Of a DNA stretch of 57,746 bases, positions 43,001 to 52,060 are shown one piece after another (position 1 is the first letter of the stretch; each line of letters begins with the position of its first letter). Origin of the DNA: Chitiniphilus eburneus. Its GTDB lineage: Bacteria > Pseudomonadota > Gammaproteobacteria > Burkholderiales > Chitinibacteraceae. The notes under the pieces were generated by a model. The model ran no database searches and was not told the origin of the DNA. It saw nothing but the letters and a program-made list of their open reading frames with translations. The stretch lies in assembly GCF_005048205.1 (NCBI RefSeq), contig NZ_SUMF01000022.1, positions 1 to 57,746 on the forward strand, written 5' to 3'. A program made the translations under genes and the position numbers.

Positions 43001-43612
43001 GGCATACCCTTCGCTGTAGCGTTCGGCGTCCTCTTCGGTCAGCGCCGCCTCGCCCAGCATGTCGAACGAATGACTGAAACCCGGCACGCGCTGCGCCAGC
43101 GCGGTGGCGATGTCCTCGCCGATCACGAAATGCTCGCCCATGTGGCGCATGGCGCGCCGCAGCGCAAACCGCACCAGCGCCTCGCCGGGGCGCGATTCGC
43201 TCCAGCTCTCGGCGGCGATCAGCCCCCGGCGCGCCAGGTTGACCAGCAGCGAGGGGCTGCGCTCGCCCTGCTGCCAGTCGGCCGCATGCAGTTGATCGCG
43301 GATCAGCCGGTCCATGGTCTGGATATCGGGAATGCGGATCAGCGCTTCCGCCAGCGTCAGCAGCGCGCGGCCGGCGGGGCTGGCCAGCGGGAAGGCCGCG
43401 AACAGCGCATCGGCGCCGCCGCCATGCCGGCGACTGTTGCGCAACGCATCCAGGATCAGTTCGCCCCGGCCCTGGACGAAATTGTTCTCTTCGCCGGAAA
43501 GGCGGGCCAGCGGCAGCAGCTCGCGCAGCACCTGGACTTCGTCGGCGTGGCGCACGGCATCGAGAACGGGTTCGCGATCCGCGTCGGGCAGGGCGAACTC
43601 GGCAGACATCAT
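40064..43612 (-). CDS. putA: Bifunctional proline dehydrogenase / glutamate semialdehyde dehydrogenase PutA
   Basis: Oxidises proline to glutamate in two steps with substrate channelling. 1182 residues. It starts directly with the arm/alpha region (VLRELLPLARLSGEENNFVQ) and lacks the ribbon-helix-helix DNA-binding domain of E. coli PutA (1320 residues). The FAD barrel follows, about 170-460 (SVKLSALHPRFERRQRERVM, LVKGAYWDSEIKRAQLEGWP, LYAPVGRHAALLPYLVRRLM), then an ALDH domain, about 560-960 (ISPWNFPLAIFVGQIAAALV, LIAETGGMNAMLVDSSA, catalytic Cys in SAGQRCSALRV), and a C-terminal ALDH-superfamily-like domain. This is the type B layout. The start is at MMSAEFALPD; either Met is possible. Divergent from typA. 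Confidence 0.93.
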   Translation of the reverse strand: MMSAEFALPDADREPVLDAVRHADEVQVLRELLPLARLSGEENNFVQGRGELILDALRNSRRHGGGADALFAAFPLASPAGRALLTLAEALIRIPDIQTMDRLIRDQLHAADWQQGERSPSLLVNLARRGLIAAESWSESRPGEALVRFALRRAMRHMGEHFVIGEDIATALAQRVPGFSHSFDMLGEAALTEEDAERYSEGYAKALMVLAEQGGAIGARSPCGISVKLSALHPRFERRQRERVMRELYPRLLALATMAREAELPFTIDAEESERVPLTLALFKRLLAEPGLEGWDGLGLAVQAYLKQAPRQIDWLIAQAAAHRRHITVRLVKGAYWDSEIKRAQLEGWPDYAVFTRKYHADASFLACARKMLRADDTLYPAFATHNVFSALAVHAMAGGREFEFQCLFGMGEEMYRLLRGHGIDRPCRLYAPVGRHAALLPYLVRRLMENGANQSFVHLLLASGDSDTATLDPVAASVQQPARGIALPIARHAHPPVTPGIDWSDETALAALARALATQPAPQHAMPMLASGTPEPGPVLFIANPASPSQAVGTMQTASPADIAAACQTATSFAPLWSALPTAERASVLECAADLIAAQRDALLPLLCREAGKTLPAALGEIREAADFCRYYAREARRQWPERMPSALGPVAAISPWNFPLAIFVGQIAAALVVGNPVLAKPAEETPLTAALAVRLLWQAGVPHAALQLLPGGPEVGEALTRHPAIRGVLFTGSLPAAQAIHRTLAAGDARRPLIAETGGMNAMLVDSSALPEQVVQDVLDSAFDSAGQRCSALRVLCLPAATAERITHLLRAAMRELQVGDPCRLDTDVGPLISADALSRVSAALRGFIEQGQPVHQAPLQVEQGHFMAPALVEISHLARLPGEIFGPVLAVLRYRHEELPGLLAELNARQYGLTLAVASRCPSFVEQVAAAVRVGNVYVNRNQIGAVVGHQPFGGERLSGTGPKAGGPWLLWRLLRNADPCGEPANPTAAHPAQPTLLRLARERGQDAPLHPAITSLFQRSPLAQRRELPAVVGERNVLAYRGRGVVGCVARTIRETLLQTATALATGNRVCLPDTADNVAIQAALPEYVVLSANLDEAPLDALLWDGIAEPDLPRRLAARAGPIIQPVLPDAEGDYPLFRLLTECVTAINTAAAGGDAELMGKGVTAPPEPPHGDRAV

Positions 43613-43847
43613 GGCGGCTCCGGAAGGTTGGCGGACATTCCTTTCAAATTAGTGGGCGTAAGCCCGCTTCGCGAGCCGGGTTGCAGTGGTTGTTGCGTCG
43701 ATGTGCAACGATGCGGCGCGGACGCCGGGGCGCGGCGTGCCGGTACCAAGAAAACAACTGCCACGAGATAACCAATGCTTATCGCAACACATGGCCCCGC
43801 ATCCATCGGATCGGGCAAAGTTGTGCTGATAAGTCGTCTTTTCATCG

Positions 43848-43856
43848 TGCTACAAT
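43848..43856 (+). promoter_or_regulatory. Extended -10 promoter of typA
   Basis: TGCTACAAT combines a TGn extension with TACAAT (five of six), 33 bases before the typA start, in the putA-typA divergent gap. Confidence 0.5.
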
Positions 43857-43889
43857 CGCGGGCTTTGCATCCCATCGGCTTCCTTACCC

Positions 43890-45704
<1,815 letters not shown>

Positions 45705-45718
45705 GTTGGCTCAGCCAC

Positions 45719-45746
45719 AAAAACCCCTGTTTCGGCAGGGGTTTTT
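45719..45746 (+). terminator. Terminator of typA
   Basis: Stem AAAAACCCCTG/CAGGGGTTTTT with a TTTCGG loop and further T. Confidence 0.9.
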
Positions 45747-45903
45747 TTATGGCCGTCGCCGGTCTGTGATCTGTGTGGCTTGACGATGGCATGGACCTGT
45801 TTCAGGCTCCCGCCCACAGGTGGTCTGTATGGCGCAGCGATTTGATACCACTGCGGCAGGCCGTTCAAAACGGAGCCGGCGAAGCTGGACCAGGAGGATG
45901 GAA

Positions 45904-47883
45904 ATGTCTGAACGTCTGTGGCGGCGCTGGCTGCCATGTTGCGCCTTGCTGGCGCTGGCCCTCGATGCCCAGGCCGCATGCCGGGGCGGCTGGGCGGAAG
46001 GAAATACCTATGCGGCGGGCGATGGGGTGATCTACGCCGGTGCGGGCTACACCGCCCGCAGCACCCACACCGCTTATGTCGGGACCAACTGGAATCCCGC
46101 ATCGACGCCTACCCTGTGGCAGTCGGGCGGCAGTTGCGGCATCGACCCGACCCTGACCCCTACGCCCACGCCTACGCCGGTTCCGACACCGACTCCGACT
46201 CCCGCTACGACGCCCAGCCCCACGCCGGAGGTGACGCCCACTCCCGCAGGTGCGTGCCACCCGGCCTGGGTCGGTACAGCGGCCTATACCTCGGGCCAGC
46301 GGGTCACCTACAACGGCCGCAACTATGAAGCCAAGTGGTGGACGCAGGGCGATAACCCGGCGCAATCGGGCGAGTGGGGCGTGTGGAAGGATGTGGGTGC
46401 CTGCAATGGCAACCCGACGCCGGTCGTTACCCCGACGCCCACCGTCACACCGACGCAGCCGCCGACCCCGACCCCCACGCCGCCTGTCTTTCCCAATACC
46501 GACTTCCAGTATCTGAAGCTGTCCGCCATCGGCGGCGCGGTCACGGTGGCCTGGCAGGGCAACCTGACGGGGTCACCGTATTTGCTGCGCTGGGAGCTGG
46601 TCGAGAACGGCGCCACGGTGGTGGCCAGCGGCACCTCCGCCAATTCCTCGTTCACCGGCTCGTGCGCCGGCAGCTTCTGCGTCGATGGCTACGTATGGAG
46701 CGGGCAGCTCACCTTGCAGGACGTGGCGCCGGGCCTGCACAGCTATCAGGTTCGCCTCCAGTACGACGCCAGTGGCTACGGCTTCGTCAGCCGCGCGGCC
46801 TCGATCACGGTGGTGGCGCCCACCCCCGGCCCGACCCCCACGCCGGTGGTCACCCCAGTGGTGACGCCAACCCCGGTGCCCGGCAATGCGCTGCTCGACG
46901 TGCGCTTCGACGACCATGCCGGCGGCCTGTATACCGCCAGCCAGTTCCAGGCGGACTGGCATACCGCGCCGTCCGGTTCATCCGGGCTTGCGGCGGGGCG
47001 GCTGGCCATCGTGGCCGACCCCGACAACAGCGCCAACAAGGTGTTGCGCGTGACCTACCGGGGCGGCGAGATCGGCGGCAATTCGGCCAGCGTGTTCGAT
47101 GCGCCGCTGCCCGCCGGCCACAACCATCTGTTCCTGCAATACAAGGTGCGCTTCGATAACAGCTTCCTCTGGGTGAAGGGCGGCAAACTGCCCGGCCTCG
47201 GCGGCGCCGACACGCCCACCGGCTGCATCGACAACGGCACCTTCGACGGCTTCACCACGCGCAACATGTGGCGTGAAAACGGGCTGTTGTTCCAGTACCT
47301 GTACTTCCCCGGCAAGGCCGAGCGCTGTGGCGACTACTTCAGCCAGCTCAGGCGCTTCGAAGCCGGCAAGTGGTACACGGTGACGCAGGAAGTACAGTTG
47401 AATGACGCCGGCCAGGCCAACGGCTCGATCAAAGCGTGGCTCGATGGCGAACCGACACTGGCGCTGAACGGCATGAAATGGCGCGAAGGCGCGGCGGTGG
47501 GCATCGATGCCGTGGTATTCCATACCTTCTTCGGTGGTTCCACCGCCGACTGGGCGCCGCCGACCGACCAATACGCCTACTTCGACGACGTGCGCGTTTC
47601 CACCGAGTCGCCGCTGGCGCTGGTCGATACCGCCAAGCCCGCGCCGGATCACGCCAACCCGTTGCCGGGCTATACGCCATGGCAGGCCGGAACCGCCTAC
47701 GCCGAAGGCCGGCTGGTCTATCGCATCGACGATGGCCGCCATCGCTACTTCAAGGCACGCTATTACGTGGCGGCCAATATCGATCCGCTGGTATCGAGCC
47801 TGCCGGAAGTCCACGTCGGGGTGTATTCGCCCAAGCTGGACAACGGCGAGAAGTGGATGGAACTGGCGCAGCCCTGGCTGTAG
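45904..47883 (+). CDS. Secreted CBM5/12 protein with polysaccharide-lyase-like domain
   Basis: 659 residues; ATG 45904 lies seven bases after AGGAGG. Signal peptide to about residue 25 (cut at AQA-AC). Two carbohydrate-binding modules of the CBM5/12 type, usual ligands chitin and related glycans: 27-79 (WAEGNTYAAGDGVIYAGAGY...LWQSGG) and 117-167 (WVGTAAYTSGQRVTYNGRNY...WGVWKDVG), each followed by a Pro-Thr linker. A beta-sandwich, perhaps Fn3-like, spans 198-305. Residues about 328-570 look like a polysaccharide lyase family 14-type jelly roll (FLQYKVRFDNSFLWVKGGKL followed by PGLGG; QLRRFEAGKWYTVTQEVQLN; IKAWLDGEP). A last module (588-659, YTPWQAGTAYAEGRLVYRID) again resembles a CBM5/12. Likely an exported glycan-binding lyase; the substrate is not deducible. 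Confidence 0.82.
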   Translation: MSERLWRRWLPCCALLALALDAQAACRGGWAEGNTYAAGDGVIYAGAGYTARSTHTAYVGTNWNPASTPTLWQSGGSCGIDPTLTPTPTPTPVPTPTPTPATTPSPTPEVTPTPAGACHPAWVGTAAYTSGQRVTYNGRNYEAKWWTQGDNPAQSGEWGVWKDVGACNGNPTPVVTPTPTVTPTQPPTPTPTPPVFPNTDFQYLKLSAIGGAVTVAWQGNLTGSPYLLRWELVENGATVVASGTSANSSFTGSCAGSFCVDGYVWSGQLTLQDVAPGLHSYQVRLQYDASGYGFVSRAASITVVAPTPGPTPTPVVTPVVTPTPVPGNALLDVRFDDHAGGLYTASQFQADWHTAPSGSSGLAAGRLAIVADPDNSANKVLRVTYRGGEIGGNSASVFDAPLPAGHNHLFLQYKVRFDNSFLWVKGGKLPGLGGADTPTGCIDNGTFDGFTTRNMWRENGLLFQYLYFPGKAERCGDYFSQLRRFEAGKWYTVTQEVQLNDAGQANGSIKAWLDGEPTLALNGMKWREGAAVGIDAVVFHTFFGGSTADWAPPTDQYAYFDDVRVSTESPLALVDTAKPAPDHANPLPGYTPWQAGTAYAEGRLVYRIDDGRHRYFKARYYVAANIDPLVSSLPEVHVGVYSPKLDNGEKWMELAQPWL

Positions 47884-47899
47884 GCGGCCATCCGGAAAC

Positions 47900-47927
47900 G
47901 ATCACGGCGCCACCAGGCGCCGTGATC
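47900..47927 (+). terminator. Hairpin after the CBM protein gene
   Basis: Perfect 12-bp stem GATCACGGCGCC/GGCGCCGTGATC with ACCA loop, 16 bases past the stop codon and five bases before the first CRISPR repeat. No T-run. Confidence 0.6.
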
Positions 47928-47932
47928 GCTCC

Positions 47933-48390
47933 GTTATCCCCGCGTGAGCGGGGATGAACCGACGGCGGTTGGATCGAATCCAGTTCGCCGGCCGTGTTCC
48001 CCGCGTGAGCGGGGATGAACCGCCAGGACTATAAAATGCGTGGCTGGTACCTGGGTGTTCCCCGCGTGAGCGGGGATGAACCGGACTGGATGGACTGGCA
48101 GGACGATGGCGCCGGGGTGTTCCCCGCGTGAGCGGGGATGAACCGGCTTCGGCCATTGCCTGAGCCATGAATGTGGCGTGTTCCCCGCGTGAGCGGGGAT
48201 GAACCGCGCCGCGCCGAGGCTGACGTATTCCAGACGCCGGTGTTCCCCGCGTGAGCGGGGATGAACCGTCGCTTGGTGTTGGTACCGCCATGACGGTCTC
48301 GTGTTCCCCGCGTGAGCGGGGATGACCCGCTCACCGCGCATCGCACCATTGCATTGCAAGCGTGCTCCCCGCGTGGCGCGGGGAGGGGAT
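47933..48390 (+). CRISPR. Type I-E-like CRISPR array, 8 repeats and 7 spacers, no cas genes nearby
   Basis: Repeats are 29 bases, GTGTTCCCCGCGTGAGCG followed by GGGATGAACCG, very close to the E. coli type I-E repeat. Copies start at 47933, 47994, 48055, 48117, 48178, 48240, 48301 and 48362. Numbers 2-6 are identical; the first differs at two bases near its 5' end, the seventh at one base near its 3' end, and the eighth is strongly degenerate. Spacers are 32 or 33 bases and all different. No AT-rich leader is present on the left: only 49 bases, mostly a hairpin, separate the array from the preceding gene. The right side runs into the chemoreceptor gene at 48400. No cas gene is in the window. 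Open frames with repeated VHPRSRGEH across the array are artefacts. Confidence 0.95.
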
Positions 48391-48399
48391 GGCGCCGGT

Positions 48400-50352
48400 T
48401 CAGCCCTCGCGATCGGACCCGTCCTGTTTCAGCTTGAAATGCGCCACGACTCTCTTGAGCACCGTGGCCTGCTCCGACATGCCCTGGGCCGAACCGGCCG
48501 ACTGCCCCGCCGTGGTGGCGATGCTCTGCACCACGCTGGAAATATGGTTGATCCCATCGTTGAAACAGGCGATGGCGGCCTCCTGTTCCTGCGATGCCTC
48601 GGCGATGCGGGCCATCAACTGCGACGATTCGCCGGTGCAATGAGCGGCCTTGCGCAGGCTCTGGCTGGTGCGCTCCACCAGCTCGTTGCCACGGTTCACG
48701 CTCTGCACGCTGCCCTCGATCAGCACGGCGGTTTCCTTGGCCGCCTTGGCCGAACGCGACGCCAGCGTGCGCACCTCTTCGGCCACCACCGCGAAGCCCC
48801 GGCCCTGTTCCCCGGCGCGGGCCGCTTCCACGGCCGCGTTGAGCGACAGGAAATTGGTCTGGAACGCGATATCGTCGATGGTCTTGATGATCTGCGCGAT
48901 GTTGTCCGAGGCGTGCCCGATTTCCCGCATCGCTTCGAGCAGCTCGCCCATCTGCGCCACGCTTTGCTGCATCAGGTGATCGACCTCGCCGGTCATTTCC
49001 GACGCCTGCTGCGCGCTTTGCGCATTGTCGCGGGTCTGGCGATAGATATCGCCGGCGGTGGCGCTCAGGCCTTCGATGGCCGTCAGTTCCTCGGTGGCGC
49101 CGCCCGCCAGGTTGCGGGCGCCCTCGGCGACGTGTTCCGCCTCGATCGATACCTCGCCGGCCGAGCGGTTGATTTCCGCCAGCGCCGCGTTGTTGTGGCG
49201 CATCAGTTCCGCCAGGGCCTGGTTGATCACATCGTTGGCCGAGCGCATCGGGATTGTCTGGCTGAAGTCGCCGTCGGCGGCGCACTGGATCAGCTTCGTC
49301 TGTTGCCGGATGCCGGCGATCATCGTCTGGAACGATGCGGCCAGCGTGCCGATTTCATCGTTGCTGCGCACATGCAGATCGACATCGACATCGCCGACCG
49401 CCAGCTTGTCGGCGGCGGCCACCATGTCCTGCACCGGCCGGACGATGCGGCCGATCAGCACCAGGATCAGGGGTATCGCGACCGCCAGCAGCAACAGGCC
49501 GACCAGGACGCCATGGACCAGGAAATCGCGTACCGTCTGGTCGCGCACGTCGAGGTACTGTCCGACGAATACCATCCCGATCACCTTGCCGCTGGCATCG
49601 CGCAAGGGCTCGTAGTGCACCACGGCGTTGCTGCCCACGACCATGGCCTGTCCGGTGTAGGCGCTGCCGGCCAGCACCTGCCGGCTGACCGTCTCGCTGG
49701 CCTTGGTGCCGATCGCCCGGCTGCCGTCGGGGTTCTTCACCGTGGTGGCGATGCGCTCGTCGCCGAGGAAGATGGTGGCTTCGATGTCGAGCAGTTGCTT
49801 CATCCGGTCGACGAAGGTGGATTGGTCGAGGCGAAAGCCGGTGGACACCACGCCGATCAGTGCGCCGTCGTGGTTGTAGACCGGCGCGCCCGAGCGGATC
49901 GACAGGCGGACCTGGGTGCCCGATTCGATCGTCGTCAGTTGCTTGCCGGTCAGCGCCTGGGCCACATTGGTCTGGCGCGTCACGCTGTCGCCGTATTTGT
50001 CCGGCTCGTGCGAGCGGGCCAGCACCGTGCCCCGGGCATCGGTGATGGTGCTGAATTCGATGCCGGTTTCCTTTTGCAACGTGCTGGCGCGCCGGATCAG
50101 CGCTTCGCGGTCGCCACTCGCCATGGCGGCAATGATCTGCCGGTCGAAGGACATCAACAACGCGGCGCTGTGGGCTCTTGTTTCGAGCGTACCGACTTCG
50201 GAAACCATGATGGCGGAATAGGCGCCTATTTCTTTGCCGAGGGCTGAGTTGACGTAATTGTAAAATGAAAGAATGACGACAAATAAAATTGCGATGATTG
50301 AAATGACCATTAATATGGCCACGGGAAGAATCAATTTGAATTTGATCTTCAA
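48400..50352 (-). CDS. Methyl-accepting chemotaxis protein with Cache sensor
   Basis: 650 residues. TM1 about 8-32 ([20 protein letters not shown]), a periplasmic Cache-type sensor about 40-280 ([55 protein letters not shown]), TM2 about 288-310, HAMP ([20 protein letters not shown]) and the cytoplasmic signalling hairpin with the conserved tip [20 protein letters not shown] and [20 protein letters not shown]. It relays ligand binding to CheA/CheW. The C-terminus ([10 protein letters not shown]) has no CheR-tether pentapeptide NWETF. No che genes are nearby. The gene ends ten bases from the CRISPR array. Confidence 0.93.
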   Translation of the reverse strand: MKIKFKLILPVAILMVISIIAILFVVILSFYNYVNSALGKEIGAYSAIMVSEVGTLETRAHSAALLMSFDRQIIAAMASGDREALIRRASTLQKETGIEFSTITDARGTVLARSHEPDKYGDSVTRQTNVAQALTGKQLTTIESGTQVRLSIRSGAPVYNHDGALIGVVSTGFRLDQSTFVDRMKQLLDIEATIFLGDERIATTVKNPDGSRAIGTKASETVSRQVLAGSAYTGQAMVVGSNAVVHYEPLRDASGKVIGMVFVGQYLDVRDQTVRDFLVHGVLVGLLLLAVAIPLILVLIGRIVRPVQDMVAAADKLAVGDVDVDLHVRSNDEIGTLAASFQTMIAGIRQQTKLIQCAADGDFSQTIPMRSANDVINQALAELMRHNNAALAEINRSAGEVSIEAEHVAEGARNLAGGATEELTAIEGLSATAGDIYRQTRDNAQSAQQASEMTGEVDHLMQQSVAQMGELLEAMREIGHASDNIAQIIKTIDDIAFQTNFLSLNAAVEAARAGEQGRGFAVVAEEVRTLASRSAKAAKETAVLIEGSVQSVNRGNELVERTSQSLRKAAHCTGESSQLMARIAEASQEQEAAIACFNDGINHISSVVQSIATTAGQSAGSAQGMSEQATVLKRVVAHFKLKQDGSDREG

Positions 50353-50595
50353 TTTATTGCTGCTCCAACTGCATGCGTCTGTCGCCCTGTCGGGCGATGG
50401 ACATGGATATGGTTCGAATCAACGGCGCGGCGTGGCCGCGGGTACGACAATGGACTCAAACGAAGGAAAGCAGGCGCTGCGCGACGGGATGGGGTTTGAA
50501 AGTGCAGCCGACTGCCCATACGCGCGAGTATGAAACGGCGGATTCGGCATTTGCACGCCAAAGAAGGGCGGCCCTCCGCAATTGACCTTGATTTC

Positions 50596-50611
50596 GGTTA
50601 TCGCGATAACC
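50596..50611. promoter_or_regulatory. Perfect 16-bp palindrome
   Basis: GGTTATCGCGATAACC lies in the 290-base gap between the periplasmic binding protein gene and the chemoreceptor gene, 244 bases upstream of the latter. It has the form of a dimeric repressor operator, but no regulator can be named. Nothing else is recognised in 50353-50642. Confidence 0.3.
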
Positions 50612-50642
50612 TGCGGTTGATTCGCTCGGGCCGGAGGGGGGA

Positions 50643-51443
50643 TCAGCGACGCGGAGAAGGCTGGGCGGGGGGCATGGTCTGTTCGGCGGAACGCATTGGA
50701 TTACGTCCCTCTTCGATAATTCGCGCCAGCCGTCCATTGGCACGCAATTTCTCGATGCCCCGCGCCAGTTTTGCCGCCCATTCGTAGGAATCGGGGCGGC
50801 TCCGGGAAAACATGACATGCAATGGCCGGCTGAAAACCGGCGTTGCATCGTAGTCGATGGCGCGGCGATAAGGGCTTTGCGCCAGCATCATCAGGCCGAC
50901 CTCGCGCTCCATGGCAAAGGCATCGATGCGCCCCGTCGCCAGCTTGGCCAGGTTCTGTTCATCGCGCGGTGTGTATTCCACGTGCACGCCCCGGCGCCGG
51001 AACAGGCTGTTCAGTTGCTCGCCATAGTCGTAACCCAGCGTTGCCCCCCAGCGCAGCTTCGCCAGCGTGTCGGGATCGGTGGTGGCGTTGACCGGGTGTC
51101 CGGCGCGATGGAACACCACCCATTCGGTGTTCAGGATCGGCACGCTGACGATAAAGGCGCGCTGGCGCTCCGGGGTATCCAGCCATCCCATCGAGCCGTC
51201 CAGTTCTCCGGCCCGCGTCAGCTCCAGGCTGCGCTTCCACGGCTGGAACACATACTTCACCCGCATGCCTTCCTGCGTCAGCGCTTCCTCCACGATGCGC
51301 GAAAAGCTGCCCTGGCCAGGGAGCGACGCTGAAAAATACGGGGGCCATTCGCCATTGCCCAGCGTCAATGACTCGGCCAGGGCCGAGGTCGCCAGAAGCA
51401 GGCCGGACAGACAAGGAAGCAGAAGCAGACGGATACGTCGCAT
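50643..51443 (-). CDS. Periplasmic solute-binding protein (SBP_bac_3 family)
   Basis: 266 residues with a Sec signal peptide (MRRIRLLLLPCLSGLLLATS, cut after ALA near residue 23). The mature part follows the family 3 pattern: LTLGNGEWPPYFSASLPGQG, FSRIVEEALTQEGMRVKYVF, RAGELDGSMGWLDTPERQRA, RDEQNLAKLATGRIDAFAME and a C-terminal helix with ANGRLARIIEEGRN. No permease or ATPase gene is adjacent, so it may deliver to a distant transporter or act as a free-standing sensor partner; its position upstream of a Cache chemoreceptor makes a link to taxis possible but unproven. Confidence 0.85.
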   Translation of the reverse strand: MRRIRLLLLPCLSGLLLATSALAESLTLGNGEWPPYFSASLPGQGSFSRIVEEALTQEGMRVKYVFQPWKRSLELTRAGELDGSMGWLDTPERQRAFIVSVPILNTEWVVFHRAGHPVNATTDPDTLAKLRWGATLGYDYGEQLNSLFRRRGVHVEYTPRDEQNLAKLATGRIDAFAMEREVGLMMLAQSPYRRAIDYDATPVFSRPLHVMFSRSRPDSYEWAAKLARGIEKLRANGRLARIIEEGRNPMRSAEQTMPPAQPSPRR

Positions 51444-51650
51444 GGATTCCCGGATAGGCGTTTGGTTCGGACCCGCTCGCGGGCGGGGTTTGCCGGCCAT
51501 GACGGCGGCCCGGTGAAGTGATTGCCCGGGGGCGGCCGGGCCGACGACACTGGCAACGGTGGCGTAGTACCATCCCGGCTGAGTTCATTCCCCTGGAGCC
51601 GCTTCATCGTCCCGCTGTGCGATCGACGTTGGGGCCTATTACATCTGCAT

Positions 51651-52052
51651 ATGACCGATGACGTAAAGGTCAGGCTGGACAAGTGGTTATGGGCGGCGCG
51701 TTTTTTCAAGACGCGCTCGCTGGCCACCGACGCCATCGACGGCGGCCATGTCCATCTCAACGGGGAGCGCGCCAAGCCCGCGCGCTCGGTCAGGATCGGC
51801 GACATGCTGCGCATCCGCGTGGCGCACGGTGAGTTCGAGGTGGCGGTGGTGGCGCTGTCGGACCATCGTGGCCCTGCCGAAACCGCGCGTGCGCTATACC
51901 GGGAGACCGAGGAAAGCGCCGCGCGCCGCGAAGCCGCCGCGCTGGATCGCGAGCTGGCGCCCCAGTTCGAGCATCCCTTGTCCAAGGGCCGACCCACCAA
52001 GAAATGGCGCCGCCAGTTGCACCAGTTCGACCGCAAACAGCACAAGGATTGA
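51651..52052 (+). CDS. hslR: S4-domain RNA-binding protein, Hsp15 (HslR) type
   Basis: 133 residues starting MTDDVKVRLDKWLWAARFFK, then TRSLATDAIDGGHVHLNGER and AKPARSVRIGDMLRIRV: an S4 RNA-binding domain with the Hsp15 flavour, followed by a charged C-terminal extension (RREAAALDRELAPQFEHPLS and KGRPTKKWRRQLHQFDR). Hsp15 binds 50S subunits carrying a nascent chain and helps recycle them. The ATG at 51651 matches family starts. Eight bases before the M61 peptidase gene, so the two are likely cotranscribed. Confidence 0.9.
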   Translation: MTDDVKVRLDKWLWAARFFKTRSLATDAIDGGHVHLNGERAKPARSVRIGDMLRIRVAHGEFEVAVVALSDHRGPAETARALYRETEESAARREAAALDRELAPQFEHPLSKGRPTKKWRRQLHQFDRKQHKD

Positions 52053-52060
52053 CCTGTCCG

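Noticed and set aside
47902-48359. Several open frames across the CRISPR array with repeated VHPRSRGEH or SSPLTRGT motifs
   Set aside because: They are translations of the palindromic CRISPR repeat, a well-known annotation artefact, and have no ribosome sites.
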